DNA of 64,000 nucleotides, taken from positions 1-64,000 of the forward strand of contig JAZQCD010000031.1 in assembly GCA_045546135.1 (NCBI GenBank). The letters run 5' to 3'. A program made the position numbers and the translations under genes. Shown piece after piece: positions 1-8,688 of the stretch. How positions within the stretch are numbered: the stretch's first letter is position 1; each line of letters starts with the position of its first letter. Origin of the DNA: RUG13409 sp045546135 (GTDB lineage: Bacteria > Bacillota > Clostridia > Peptostreptococcales > Anaerovoracaceae). The notes under the pieces were generated by a model. It was not told where the DNA came from. It worked only from the letters and a program-made list of their open reading frames with translations, and searched no databases.

Positions 1-138
1 GTTCGTAGGCTCCTCGGTTTTACTACACCACTTCCTCCCCCTTGGCATTGCTGCTTTCGGCTTGTGGTTCGCTACACTTGGCGGTAACTACCCGTGACGG
101 GACTCTCACCCGCTAGAACTGTGCCATGCCCGGCACAC
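1..138 (-). mobile_element. Group IIC-like intron, 5' end (cut by window edge)
   Basis: Read on the minus strand the element begins GTGTGCCGGGCATGGCAC and continues with GGGTGAGAGTCCCGT. This closely resembles the 5' end of bacterial group IIC introns such as the Oceanobacillus iheyensis intron, which starts GTGTGCCCGGCATGGG and then has GGTGAGAGTCCCG. Only domain I sequence lies in the window; the rest of the ribozyme and any reverse transcriptase would lie to the left of base 1. The element starts six bases after a strong intrinsic terminator hairpin, the usual insertion site of class C introns. The identification rests on motif recall, not a covariance search. Confidence 0.75.
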
Positions 139-143
139 TAACC

Positions 144-175
144 AAAGGACCGAAGGTCATGACCTTCGGTCCTTT
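144..175 (-). terminator. Intrinsic terminator of the giant surface-protein gene
   Basis: A perfect 32-base palindrome made of AAAGGACCGAAGGTC and its complement, with no unpaired loop beyond the centre. On the minus strand it is followed by TTTGGTTA. It lies 45 bases past the stop of the 2089-residue gene and directly before the intron 5' end, so it is both terminator and intron target. Confidence 0.85.
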
Positions 176-219
176 GCATTAGAAGGGAATATGTTGTTTG
201 AGGAAAAAACTAAACTGCT

Positions 220-3200
220 TTATTCATCTTCATCCTTTTTGCGTCTCTTAAGAAGGAGTATAAGGATCAGAAGGAGTCCGGCTCCGCCGGCTGCATAAAG
301 CCATGCAAAATTCTTCTTTGCAGGTTCTTCCTTTCCTCTTACGATCTCCTCCCATGTGCGAGAGCTGTCAAAGAGGGAGAAGGGTCCGCTTCCGTCAAGT
401 TTGAACTCCACATTCTTTCCGGACACTTTTCCTTCAAGATACTTAAAGCTTCCGTCCTTTGCCAGCGTGACAAAAGCAAAAGTCTTTCCATCTTTTCCGG
501 AAGGCATAGGAACTGCTATCCTGGTCTGGTCGCTTGGTTCATAATCTTTTCCGGTAAGGATGTCTGTGTAGCTTACTGCATAGATCTCATCAAGATTTGC
601 ATCCTCGCCAAGTACTTCCTTTATGATCGCCATCTGCTCATCAGTAAACTTGGCATCGCCTACATTGAGCTTTACATGCCAAGGAAGTATCTTTTCAGGA
701 TTATTTCTGGCGTCGGTCCCTGTAGGCTCATCATAGTGAAGATCATCTCCAAGCTTTTTAAGGACTTTGCTTTCAAAGTCTTTGTAATTAGTAGCAAAGA
801 GCTTTTCATCAGCACTGAGTGCTTCATACTTCTTGTATGCGTCTACTATTTCCTTGACTTCTTCTTCCGTAAACTCTGTCTTGGTTTCAGGAGTCTTGTC
901 TATGATCTCCTTCATGACTTCGTTTGCTTCTTTAGTAGCATCTGAGACTTCATATTTAGTCTTATCAGTAGGTACTACTACAGTAGTAGAACCGCTTCCT
1001 GAAGCTCCGCTACCCTGATTTTGACCATCCTTAAGAGCTTTCAGATCCTTTTCAGCCTTTTCAAGTTTTGAAACAAGAACAGGATCTACCATAGCCTTTT
1101 CTTCGTCTGTCAGACTGTCAAAGTATTCTCTCGCAGCCTTGATAGTCTCCTCATCTGAAAGCTTCACAGGCTCAGGAATAGCCTTTATGAGATCTTCGGC
1201 TTTCTTTGCTTTTTGCTCTGAAAGCTTTTCCTCATCTGATTCAAGCTTCTTTACAAGCTCTTCCGGTACCTTTGCTTTTTCTTCATCGCTCAGAGATTCA
1301 TAGGCATCCCTTGCTTCTTCGATGGCATCTTCGTCATCAAGTGTCACATCTTCAGGAGTCGGCAGATCTTCGATCATCTTTGATACGCTGTCTGCAGTCT
1401 TAGTGATCTCTACATCTGTCATATCGTAAAGAGATGTCTTTCCATCTCTTAATCTGAACCAGGATGCGAGAGCATAGAAGCCTTGTTCTGTGGCCATTCC
1501 GTCAAGAGAACCTGATGCAATATGTCTGAATCCTCCGCCCTCTACATAGAAGCTGCAAAGAGCATCGATGACTGACATCTCGTTCTTTATGAACCTGTCA
1601 TCAGTCATTGGATCTATGCCAAGCGAAGTAAGTGCAACTACCACCTGAGCACAGCTTTCGACGCTTGCTCCGTCTATAGATCCGAATCCGCCGTTTTCAT
1701 TTTGTACGGAAGAAAGGGCTGCAAGAGCTCTATCTACTGCTTCTTTTACAGCAGCATTCGTATCATAATATGGAGCCAGTGCCTGAATAGCCATGCCTGT
1801 AATATCAGCATCAAGCTTTGATCCGGAAAGTGCCCAGCCGCCATCATCAAACTGCTGATCCAAAATATAGTTTACAAGTTCATACCTTGTATAGTCAGCC
1901 GTTTCAGGCAGCTCATAATCATGAGAATCAAGGGCTATGAGTGCCCATATAGGTCCGTTTATACCCTGGATCTTGAGATAATCCATGGAATCAAGACCTT
2001 TGAGCAGGTTGTGTCCGTCTACATTGGTCACGTCTTCGCCAAGAGCAGTAAGTGCCAGTATGAGCCTGGAGTTCTCTGTTGACTTGGAACGGTCAAGGCG
2101 CTCATTTTCATCTGCATTTGCATTTACGAACTCTTTGGCATTCTCAAGATAATCTCTCCTTCCGGGAGTATCTCTTCCGGCCCTTTCAAGGCCTACGACT
2201 ATCCAGTCTCCGCCTGTCTGGCTGACTGTAAGGCCGTATTCTTTTGCTATATTTACGAGATAATCTCCTGTAGTCTTGTAGATATCCTCTGCAGCACCTT
2301 CTTTGTCTTCTGCAAGTTTTTCTGCAGCTTCAATAAGTGCTTCGAGCTTCTCTATGGAGGAGACCTTCATAGCGTCCTTAGCACCGTCGGATAAAGCCTC
2401 GTATTCTCTTTGAGCCTTTCTTACATCTGCAACATCAGCATAGGTCAGATCCTCAGGATCCGGCATTGCTTCAATGCGGTCTTCAAGGTCTTTAGCAGCC
2501 AAAAGGTCTTCGATTCTCTCAACACAGGCATCAAGCTTATCCTTGCAATAATCAGGTACCTTTGCCTTGTCTTCGTCGGATAATGCTTCATAAAGGGCCT
2601 GAACTCTTTCGACCTCTGCTCTGTCGTCCACTGTAAGTCTGGATGGAGACGGCAGCGTGTTGATCTGATCGATCACGCTGTCGACTCCGGTCAAAGCTGT
2701 GATCACGTATCTTGTGCGCGCACCGCTTCCCATGGAAGGCCATGCGCTTTCGCCTACTCCGATGTAGATGACGTCTCCCGGCGCTACAGGAACGACGCTT
2801 CCGCTCTCGTACCAGAAATCGGCGTTCGGATCATAGTTGTTGAGATATGCCCTTGCCTGATATGCCTTGTTTGCAGGTGTGTAGGTGACCGTAACGGGCT
2901 TTGAAGGATCCGTAACGGTGAGCGTGTAGTTCGTGACGCTTCCGTCAAACTCAGGCGTGATGACAGCGTTTTCGATGACCAGCTCTTTGAGCGTGGTATT
3001 GGTATCGCCCTCTACTGCTCCCCCTATATCCTGTCCGAAATCACAGGTATACTGGATAAGTATCTCATCGCCGGCTTTAAGCTTTCGGTCTGCAACGGTA
3101 ATGCTTGCAAAGCTTTCGTTTACAAGCCATCCGTTGAGAGACCCCATCCAGCCCGAGCCTGTTCCGCCTTGGAGCTGCGCAAGTCCGTTTATAGCGGAAA

Positions 3201-6200
3201 TGTACGATCCGTCGCTGTCCAAAGTCTTTCCGGCTAATGCCACAGCTTGTTCGACCGCAGCCATCATCGACGACGCAGAGCCGATGTCAACCGTCGTATC
3301 CACCAGCTTGCCGTCCCAGGGAGCTCCGTCAGCTTCCAGGTAAGTAGTATTCTCAACTATTACACGGACCCAGTTCCCGGCAACAATCGTTTTCATTGCA
3401 ACGATTGCATCCTCATATGCAGCCTGCACCGCAGCTTTATCAGCTGCAGCATCTATAGCTGCAAGACCGTTGTTCTTTGCCTCTTCAAGTGCTGCCTTTT
3501 CAGCATCTGAATGCGCCTCCTGCATATATGCATTGTAGGCCTCTTCAAGAGCGGCTTGCGCCAATGCTTTCTGCTCGGCTAGATCGTCTGCAGGTGCTGT
3601 GCTGTCCTGTGACACATATACCGTTATAACGCCATTCTCACGGAAGGTAAAGAACGGACAGTAACCGGTCCAGTTCCTTCCCGTGACTCTCTGCAAAGTG
3701 ACGGAATAAGCATCATCTACATTGGCTTCCCAGAGCTCATGTCCTGTGCTATCACGTACAAAAGAATATCCTTCTTTACAGCTAAAATAGAATAGAGCAT
3801 TGTACGGGAACTCCGTCTGCATCGCTATGCTTGTCGGTTTCTCATCGCCGCTGAAAGTAGCTATCGGCGCTTTCATCGGTGCGATAAAAACACCATTGTC
3901 GCCATTTATCAATTCCATGGCTGACCAGTCGACATATTCCCAGGCACGGAACCATACGCCGCCTTCAACCTCTTCACCTGTCGAGATGTCCACAGCACGG
4001 ATTGTGACGCTGTACTCAGGAAGCTCCGGAAGAGACTGTCCCTTTCCGGATGCTTCGTATGCCTCTATTAGTGCGTTGATCTGATTCTGCTCGGTAACGG
4101 TCAGCTGGTTGCGCTGATATTCCGTCATTCCTGTATATACTCCGGAATCGCCAAGAAGCATGTCAAGAGCCTTCTGATCAGTTGAATACAGCCTGCCTGC
4201 GGAAAGATCGCTTAGCGTCGGAAGCATAGCCAGAAGTTCGTGTACATAGGTCTGCTTTACAACAAGATCTTCAGTATTCTGCTGCTGTATTGCCTTGATA
4301 ATTTCCGCTGCTTCTTCGTACGCCTGCTCTATTGCGCTGCTGTTTTGCGCAGCATTGATACCGGCAATGCCTGCATCATATGCATTTTTAATCGTTTCAA
4401 GCTGCTCTGCAGTATAGAAACTATCGTCATAGGCTTCATAGATTTCCTCAAGAGCAGAAAGTTTTTCTTCTCTCAGCGCAGAAAGATCGTCCGGATCTGA
4501 GACATGGATAAGTATGCCGGGGCCGTTGGAAAGGCCTCCGCGCTCACCGTTATCCACAATGTTAAGTCTGTACCATCCCTCGGAAGAGTTCTCTGCAGAA
4601 TAGAGCGTAAGCGTAATGCTGCCGTCGGCTGCAGTAAAAACTCCGGAATCATTCGTACCAAAGGTCTTTTCTGCATCTTCCCTGCTGGTATATGCATCGC
4701 TCAGATAAGCCGAAGCTCCCTCAAGGGCAGCTCTGTATCCGGTATATCCATTTACCAATGCAAGCATATAGTCCGCAGAAATCGTCACGCTCTCTCCGGA
4801 TTCAAGTTCAAGCACAGCAACATCTGCCTTCTCCTCTGTTACTCGGAGATAACGAATATCGCTCATTGCCTCCTCGGCGGTGTAGGGCAGCGTCGCTCCA
4901 CCTGCGTTTACATAGGTCGGAACCAGCATTATTGCGACCGTGACCTCATCACCGGGTTTAAGCAGGATATTTTCATACCCCATACTCCCGATGTATGTGT
5001 TTGCAGCAGAGTTCTGTTCAAAGTTGAAAACATATATGCCGTTTACGTAAATGCCGACTGCGAGATCTGTGGCTGCCGGGAAACTATATCCGGTTCCGAG
5101 AGCATCAGTTAAAGCCGAACCTATCGTAACGCCGTTTGCCGGGACATCAACACTGTAACTTCCGGCATAAACGCTGACACTGCTTCCTTTGAACAGCGAA
5201 TAGTTATCGGTGACAGTCAACGTCGCGTTTCCTGTACTTGCAGGAACCAATTCTTCGTAACAAGCTTTCCAAAAAGCTATATATGCGTCAATAACTCTTT
5301 GCGCCTCTTTATGTCCGATCCCTGCTTCGGGCTTCGGAGTAGAGTTTTTGAAAGCGATCGCCTGATCGCGCGCTGAAATGAAAGAACTCCCGCTTTCTGC
5401 AGTGTATGCATCCTCATCCATCAGCAAAGGCGCAAACAGCTTGTTTGCAAGTCTGTCTAAGGAATCGTATGCCATTTCCGCATTTTTCAGATCATTATCG
5501 GAAGCAAAACGATCAAGTTCTGAAACAGCTAACAAGATTGCAGCCGTTGCTTCATCAAGCTCTGACTGCCTGTCTGCTGTATTTGTTTCATTTGGCACAC
5601 CATTGGTATAGAGACTATCAAGCAGGTTTTGTCCGGCTGCCTTTGCATTGATGTATGCCTGAAGTGTTGCCGCCGTAGTATCCGCCTCACTGATATCATA
5701 CCGACCATTGTCACGAGGATCGCTCTCTTTCAGTTCTCCGTTAAACCACATGAAATTACGTGCGATCTCCTCATAGAGAGCAGTAGGATTGACGCGGTTG
5801 ATTGGTATCAGCTTATCCTTTGCAGTTAAGAGTTTTGCAACAATAGCATCTACCTGAGCTTGAGTTGCGTTCTCATTATTAAGAATTGCTTCCGCTTCAG
5901 AGATAATCGATTGAATGTCTGACCAGAAACCATTATCACTGATTTCGTTGCCGTTATATCTATCATCAGTAGTGTAATAATTTACCGATGATATATCATT
6001 AAGTAGGGAGATTAGCTCTGTTTTGTCAACAGGATCATAGGCAGTTTCTTTTTCGACATTGATCAAATAATATGGATACGTCCCGTTCTTGTCATCTATG
6101 CTAAATCCATAGTATGTATCTTCCGGCAACGAACCGAATATATTCTCAAATCCATAGTCTGATACATATTCCTGCAATCCTTCTAGCGTTACGATATAGT

Positions 6201-6489
6201 CAGATTTCAAATCAATAGGCTGAGATGTTATCTCATTGAGATAGTAGAAATCATGTATCGCCTGTATATCATTATCGGACGTACATACAAACTGTACCTG
6301 CGTCGTCCCTTTCGGTACTGTTATCAAATATACAGCATCGCCATAATTATCTTCTCCAAGCAGATTGTTGTCCGCTGCTATATCTATCTCATATGGCTCC
6401 TGCTCTGCAAAAGAAACATTACATGGAATTGCAGAAATTACCAAAGCAATCAATACGATAATCGCAGTTGTCTTTTTCCCTGATCTCAT
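220..6489 (-). CDS. Giant surface protein with DUF4430 and alpha/alpha-toroid domains
   Basis: 2089 residues. Signal peptide at residues 1-28, ending in SFAEQ. FIVAR-like helical modules follow. A transcobalamin-like DUF4430 domain lies at about 1040-1160 (SGWMGSLNGW signature), then a cadherin-like beta domain at about 1165-1260. A prenyltransferase/squalene-cyclase-type alpha/alpha toroid is at about 1400-1690 (repeats such as DDGGWA and ENGGFGS). At least five copies of a helical repeat with core YxxLSDEEK flank the toroid. The C-terminus is a membrane helix followed by KRRKKDEDE; no LPXTG motif is visible, so it is probably held by the helix. Toroid plus DUF4430 are the two domains of animal intrinsic factor and transcobalamin, here in reverse order; a corrinoid ligand is a guess. 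It starts 4 bp after the upstream gene's stop, so the two are co-transcribed. The first in-frame ATG is used; its ribosome binding site (AGAAAG) is weak. Confidence 0.85.
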   Translation of the reverse strand: MRSGKKTTAIIVLIALVISAIPCNVSFAEQEPYEIDIAADNNLLGEDNYGDAVYLITVPKGTTQVQFVCTSDNDIQAIHDFYYLNEITSQPIDLKSDYIVTLEGLQEYVSDYGFENIFGSLPEDTYYGFSIDDKNGTYPYYLINVEKETAYDPVDKTELISLLNDISSVNYYTTDDRYNGNEISDNGFWSDIQSIISEAEAILNNENATQAQVDAIVAKLLTAKDKLIPINRVNPTALYEEIARNFMWFNGELKESDPRDNGRYDISEADTTAATLQAYINAKAAGQNLLDSLYTNGVPNETNTADRQSELDEATAAILLAVSELDRFASDNDLKNAEMAYDSLDRLANKLFAPLLMDEDAYTAESGSSFISARDQAIAFKNSTPKPEAGIGHKEAQRVIDAYIAFWKACYEELVPASTGNATLTVTDNYSLFKGSSVSVYAGSYSVDVPANGVTIGSALTDALGTGYSFPAATDLAVGIYVNGIYVFNFEQNSAANTYIGSMGYENILLKPGDEVTVAIMLVPTYVNAGGATLPYTAEEAMSDIRYLRVTEEKADVAVLELESGESVTISADYMLALVNGYTGYRAALEGASAYLSDAYTSREDAEKTFGTNDSGVFTAADGSITLTLYSAENSSEGWYRLNIVDNGERGGLSNGPGILIHVSDPDDLSALREEKLSALEEIYEAYDDSFYTAEQLETIKNAYDAGIAGINAAQNSSAIEQAYEEAAEIIKAIQQQNTEDLVVKQTYVHELLAMLPTLSDLSAGRLYSTDQKALDMLLGDSGVYTGMTEYQRNQLTVTEQNQINALIEAYEASGKGQSLPELPEYSVTIRAVDISTGEEVEGGVWFRAWEYVDWSAMELINGDNGVFIAPMKAPIATFSGDEKPTSIAMQTEFPYNALFYFSCKEGYSFVRDSTGHELWEANVDDAYSVTLQRVTGRNWTGYCPFFTFRENGVITVYVSQDSTAPADDLAEQKALAQAALEEAYNAYMQEAHSDAEKAALEEAKNNGLAAIDAAADKAAVQAAYEDAIVAMKTIVAGNWVRVIVENTTYLEADGAPWDGKLVDTTVDIGSASSMMAAVEQAVALAGKTLDSDGSYISAINGLAQLQGGTGSGWMGSLNGWLVNESFASITVADRKLKAGDEILIQYTCDFGQDIGGAVEGDTNTTLKELVIENAVITPEFDGSVTNYTLTVTDPSKPVTVTYTPANKAYQARAYLNNYDPNADFWYESGSVVPVAPGDVIYIGVGESAWPSMGSGARTRYVITALTGVDSVIDQINTLPSPSRLTVDDRAEVERVQALYEALSDEDKAKVPDYCKDKLDACVERIEDLLAAKDLEDRIEAMPDPEDLTYADVADVRKAQREYEALSDGAKDAMKVSSIEKLEALIEAAEKLAEDKEGAAEDIYKTTGDYLVNIAKEYGLTVSQTGGDWIVVGLERAGRDTPGRRDYLENAKEFVNANADENERLDRSKSTENSRLILALTALGEDVTNVDGHNLLKGLDSMDYLKIQGINGPIWALIALDSHDYELPETADYTRYELVNYILDQQFDDGGWALSGSKLDADITGMAIQALAPYYDTNAAVKEAVDRALAALSSVQNENGGFGSIDGASVESCAQVVVALTSLGIDPMTDDRFIKNEMSVIDALCSFYVEGGGFRHIASGSLDGMATEQGFYALASWFRLRDGKTSLYDMTDVEITKTADSVSKMIEDLPTPEDVTLDDEDAIEEARDAYESLSDEEKAKVPEELVKKLESDEEKLSEQKAKKAEDLIKAIPEPVKLSDEETIKAAREYFDSLTDEEKAMVDPVLVSKLEKAEKDLKALKDGQNQGSGASGSGSTTVVVPTDKTKYEVSDATKEANEVMKEIIDKTPETKTEFTEEEVKEIVDAYKKYEALSADEKLFATNYKDFESKVLKKLGDDLHYDEPTGTDARNNPEKILPWHVKLNVGDAKFTDEQMAIIKEVLGEDANLDEIYAVSYTDILTGKDYEPSDQTRIAVPMPSGKDGKTFAFVTLAKDGSFKYLEGKVSGKNVEFKLDGSGPFSLFDSSRTWEEIVRGKEEPAKKNFAWLYAAGGAGLLLILILLLKRRKKDEDE

Positions 6490-6493
6490 TTTT

Positions 6494-8173
6494 TTACTTT
6501 CTAATCAAAAATACTGTTACATACGGAGATTCAGTTCCATCCTGTGTGATGATCTGTACAGGTGTGATGGTGTTAGTTAGAGTGACTGCCTTTTCTATAC
6601 CACTTGACACAACTTCACCATTAACATATATGTAGCTACTAGTTGAGTTTACAGTAATATAAGCAGTTGATGCTCCAGACAAACGTATTGCTTGATTACC
6701 GCCATTGGTTGTAGAATATGTGCTTGGGATTCCACTTGTTGCACTTACACTTACAGATGTTGGCTCGTTAATCGTGCTAACTCCATCATTGCTAGCCACA
6801 TATATACCTGTCACTTCTGACGATGCTTCGCCAAATGCAGAATTCGTACCCATGCTAGCTACACCAGTATAAAGACGTACATAGTAAATTGTACTGAGCG
6901 AAACAGGTTTTCCACTTTTGTCTACCGCCCAAGATAAATCGAAACCGTCTCCACCACTTGAAGACGATGTAGCGGCATATGGATTCACTGCAGTCCCGTA
7001 ATTACTGCCATTTGCATGTACGTCAAAATACCCAAAAGTATAGTCATACGAAGTGCTACTATTGGTAGAAAACGGGATCCTCGTACCGGTAAGTTTTATA
7101 CTGGATGCGGTAGTACCGTTATACGGAGTATAGGTCAAAAAGTCGTTATTAGTTGCTGCGGCACCGGACTGTTTCTCGCAAAGGGCACGATTAGCAAGTT
7201 CCGTTGCTCCAGATGTCCTTGCCGTAAAATAGTTTGCATAGAGCGGATACCAACTATGGTTATGGAAAGAATTGTGAATCACAGAAACCGTTCCGCTATT
7301 TGTCGAATAACTATATGCGTTACTGGTACCGGTACCAAGAAATGTTCCTGTCTGAGGTGCAGTTGAGGAAGAATCATTTGCCTTTGTCGGGTTTGTATAT
7401 ATAGCATACGCATTCCAATCCGCATCAATGTAGTGACGACTTCCTGCTAAATCGTACCAGATTTCCCCATCCATAGAGACTTGTACACATCCAGGCTCGG
7501 CATTACCGCTGAAAGCATTGCCGTAAACGATAAAATCGACACCATAAGGGTGGTTAGAACTGTTAGTTATTCCATCGGCAAACTGGAAAACGGCATATCC
7601 ACCAAAGCTTCCAAGGGATACACCGGTAGTAATATGGTTGTTTACCATACTCTTAAGACCTGTGTTGCCGGAAACATAACCATCTCCCCAACCACCTGTG
7701 GTTATACCTTCATTCACATACTGACCATAAGCAGGTAAATATGCTTTAAGGGTTGTGGAAGTGGCTCCGCTATAAACTGGCGCGGGAACATAGATGGTGA
7801 AAGAATCTGAGCCAAGTGTTACAGTCAAGATTGAACTGCTGCTGCCCATCGTTACGAGTCCATATGTTCCACTGTCAAAAGCAAAACTCGCATTGTTCGT
7901 TCCCGTGACGGTCGCTGAGGTGCTTGAAACCTGCATCGAAAATGCCTGGGGGAAGTACCCACTAACAGTTGACGAAATAATGTAATCGGATTCGGTACCG
8001 GGATTTACTGCGATATTTAAGTTCTCAGTACCGGATGATACGGAAATGGTTATTCCCGTTGTGGTGTTCGTGATTGACGACCACGTGTCAGCAAATGCGC
8101 TCATGCTGGACATACTCAAGATCATAGCGAGTATCATCACAAATGAGACAATTCTTTTGATGTTTCGTTTCAT
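6494..8173 (-). CDS. Secreted Ig-like surface protein
   Basis: 559 residues from the ATG preceded by AAAGGAGG, which is why the upstream ATG at 8200 was not used. Signal peptide MKRNIKRIVSFVMILAMILS, cleavage near AFAD. The body is rich in Ser, Thr and Gly and looks all-beta. A central stretch (YGVDFIVYGNAFSGNAEPG, then WYDLAGSRHY and GFDLSWAVD) recalls secreted cell-surface proteins I associate with cobalamin-uptake loci of Bacteroides; that link is from memory and weak. There is no C-terminal anchor, so it is probably released or bound non-covalently. It is the first gene of an operon with the giant DUF4430 protein and is expressed from a promoter with a long leader. Function not known. Confidence 0.75.
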   Translation of the reverse strand: MKRNIKRIVSFVMILAMILSMSSMSAFADTWSSITNTTTGITISVSSGTENLNIAVNPGTESDYIISSTVSGYFPQAFSMQVSSTSATVTGTNNASFAFDSGTYGLVTMGSSSSILTVTLGSDSFTIYVPAPVYSGATSTTLKAYLPAYGQYVNEGITTGGWGDGYVSGNTGLKSMVNNHITTGVSLGSFGGYAVFQFADGITNSSNHPYGVDFIVYGNAFSGNAEPGCVQVSMDGEIWYDLAGSRHYIDADWNAYAIYTNPTKANDSSSTAPQTGTFLGTGTSNAYSYSTNSGTVSVIHNSFHNHSWYPLYANYFTARTSGATELANRALCEKQSGAAATNNDFLTYTPYNGTTASSIKLTGTRIPFSTNSSTSYDYTFGYFDVHANGSNYGTAVNPYAATSSSSGGDGFDLSWAVDKSGKPVSLSTIYYVRLYTGVASMGTNSAFGEASSEVTGIYVASNDGVSTINEPTSVSVSATSGIPSTYSTTNGGNQAIRLSGASTAYITVNSTSSYIYVNGEVVSSGIEKAVTLTNTITPVQIITQDGTESPYVTVFLIRK

Positions 8174-8532
8174 CTGAAAAACCTCCTTTGAAAAAAACAT
8201 CGGGCATTCCGTTTTTGTACGGAACTCTAATTATTCTTCTTGTGGCATATATGATCCTATTGGATCCTTTCGTTAGTGCTCAAATCAAAAACAGCACCTC
8301 TTCCTTGGTGCTGCAATCTAATAAAATACCGATATTGCACCCTCAAGAGCTTAGACGGTTCTGATATCTTTCCAGCGTTCCGGCTAATGGTCATTCTAAG
8401 GCTTTAAACATTTTGTTTTGTCTAGCCTTAAGATCCCAATCACGGCAGCTTGATACTGCTGGGGCATTTCCCCATTTCCATGAAAAGATACGAACTATAT
8501 ATTGTTTTGTTTTAGGAGCACTATATTATGCC
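8174..8532 (-). promoter_or_regulatory. Long structured 5' leader, candidate attenuator or riboswitch
   Basis: About 360 bases separate the predicted transcription start from the ATG. The RNA has several local stems (GGGG/CCCC near 8460-8475, AAGGCT/AGCCTT near 8398-8430) and ends in an intrinsic terminator. The sequence GGTGCAAT (8334-8341) can pair with ATTGCAGCACC (8307-8317), which would consume the 5' arm of the terminator. This is a classical terminator/antiterminator switch. No cobalamin, c-di-GMP, SAM, T-box or other riboswitch core that I know was recognised. No gene is seen on either strand between 8174 and 8688. Confidence 0.6.
8285..8313 (-). terminator. Leader terminator before the surface-protein operon
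   Basis: On the minus strand CAGCACC, an 8-base loop, GGTGCTG, then TTTTTG. It lies between promoter and start codon, so it should act as an attenuator rather than as the end of the preceding gene, which has its own terminator at 8646-8669. Confidence 0.75.
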
Positions 8533-8538
8533 AAGTTC

Positions 8539-8569
8539 ATTATAAAAGATGAAATGTTCCAAAAAAGTG
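8539..8569 (-). promoter_or_regulatory. Promoter with shared 14-bp motif (surface-protein operon)
   Basis: The minus strand carries CACTTTTTTGGAAC (8556-8569), 11 bases, then TATAAT (8539-8544). The -35 position has no good consensus and is covered by the motif, as in activator-dependent promoters. The same motif with the same 11-base spacing precedes the kinase operon at 12751-12781. Confidence 0.7.
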
Positions 8570-8645
8570 TCGTCATAAAGCGGCTACCATGCGGTTGTGT
8601 ATCATTTTTTAAAATATTTATATATTTATGATTCCGTGAATACAA

Positions 8646-8669
8646 GAAAAGACGGCGCATATGGCCGTC
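8646..8669 (-). terminator. Terminator of the kinase-regulator-FecR operon
   Basis: Minus strand GACGGC, six-base loop, GCCGTC followed by TTTTCTT, 20 bases past the stop of the FecR/DUF4430 gene. It is almost identical to the terminator at 12830-12853. Confidence 0.85.
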
Positions 8670-8688
8670 AATATACTTTTCTTAATGA

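Noticed and set aside
4504..5112. Plus-strand open frame of 202 residues
   Set aside because: Antisense to the giant surface gene, no ribosome binding site, biased composition.
220..6489. LPXTG-anchored sortase substrate
   Set aside because: No LPXTG or xPTG motif precedes the C-terminal helix; the protein is probably held by the helix alone.
8341..8480. Cobalamin riboswitch expected upstream of transcobalamin-like proteins
   Set aside because: The conserved B12-box and core segments were searched by eye on the minus strand and are absent; only an unknown leader structure was found.
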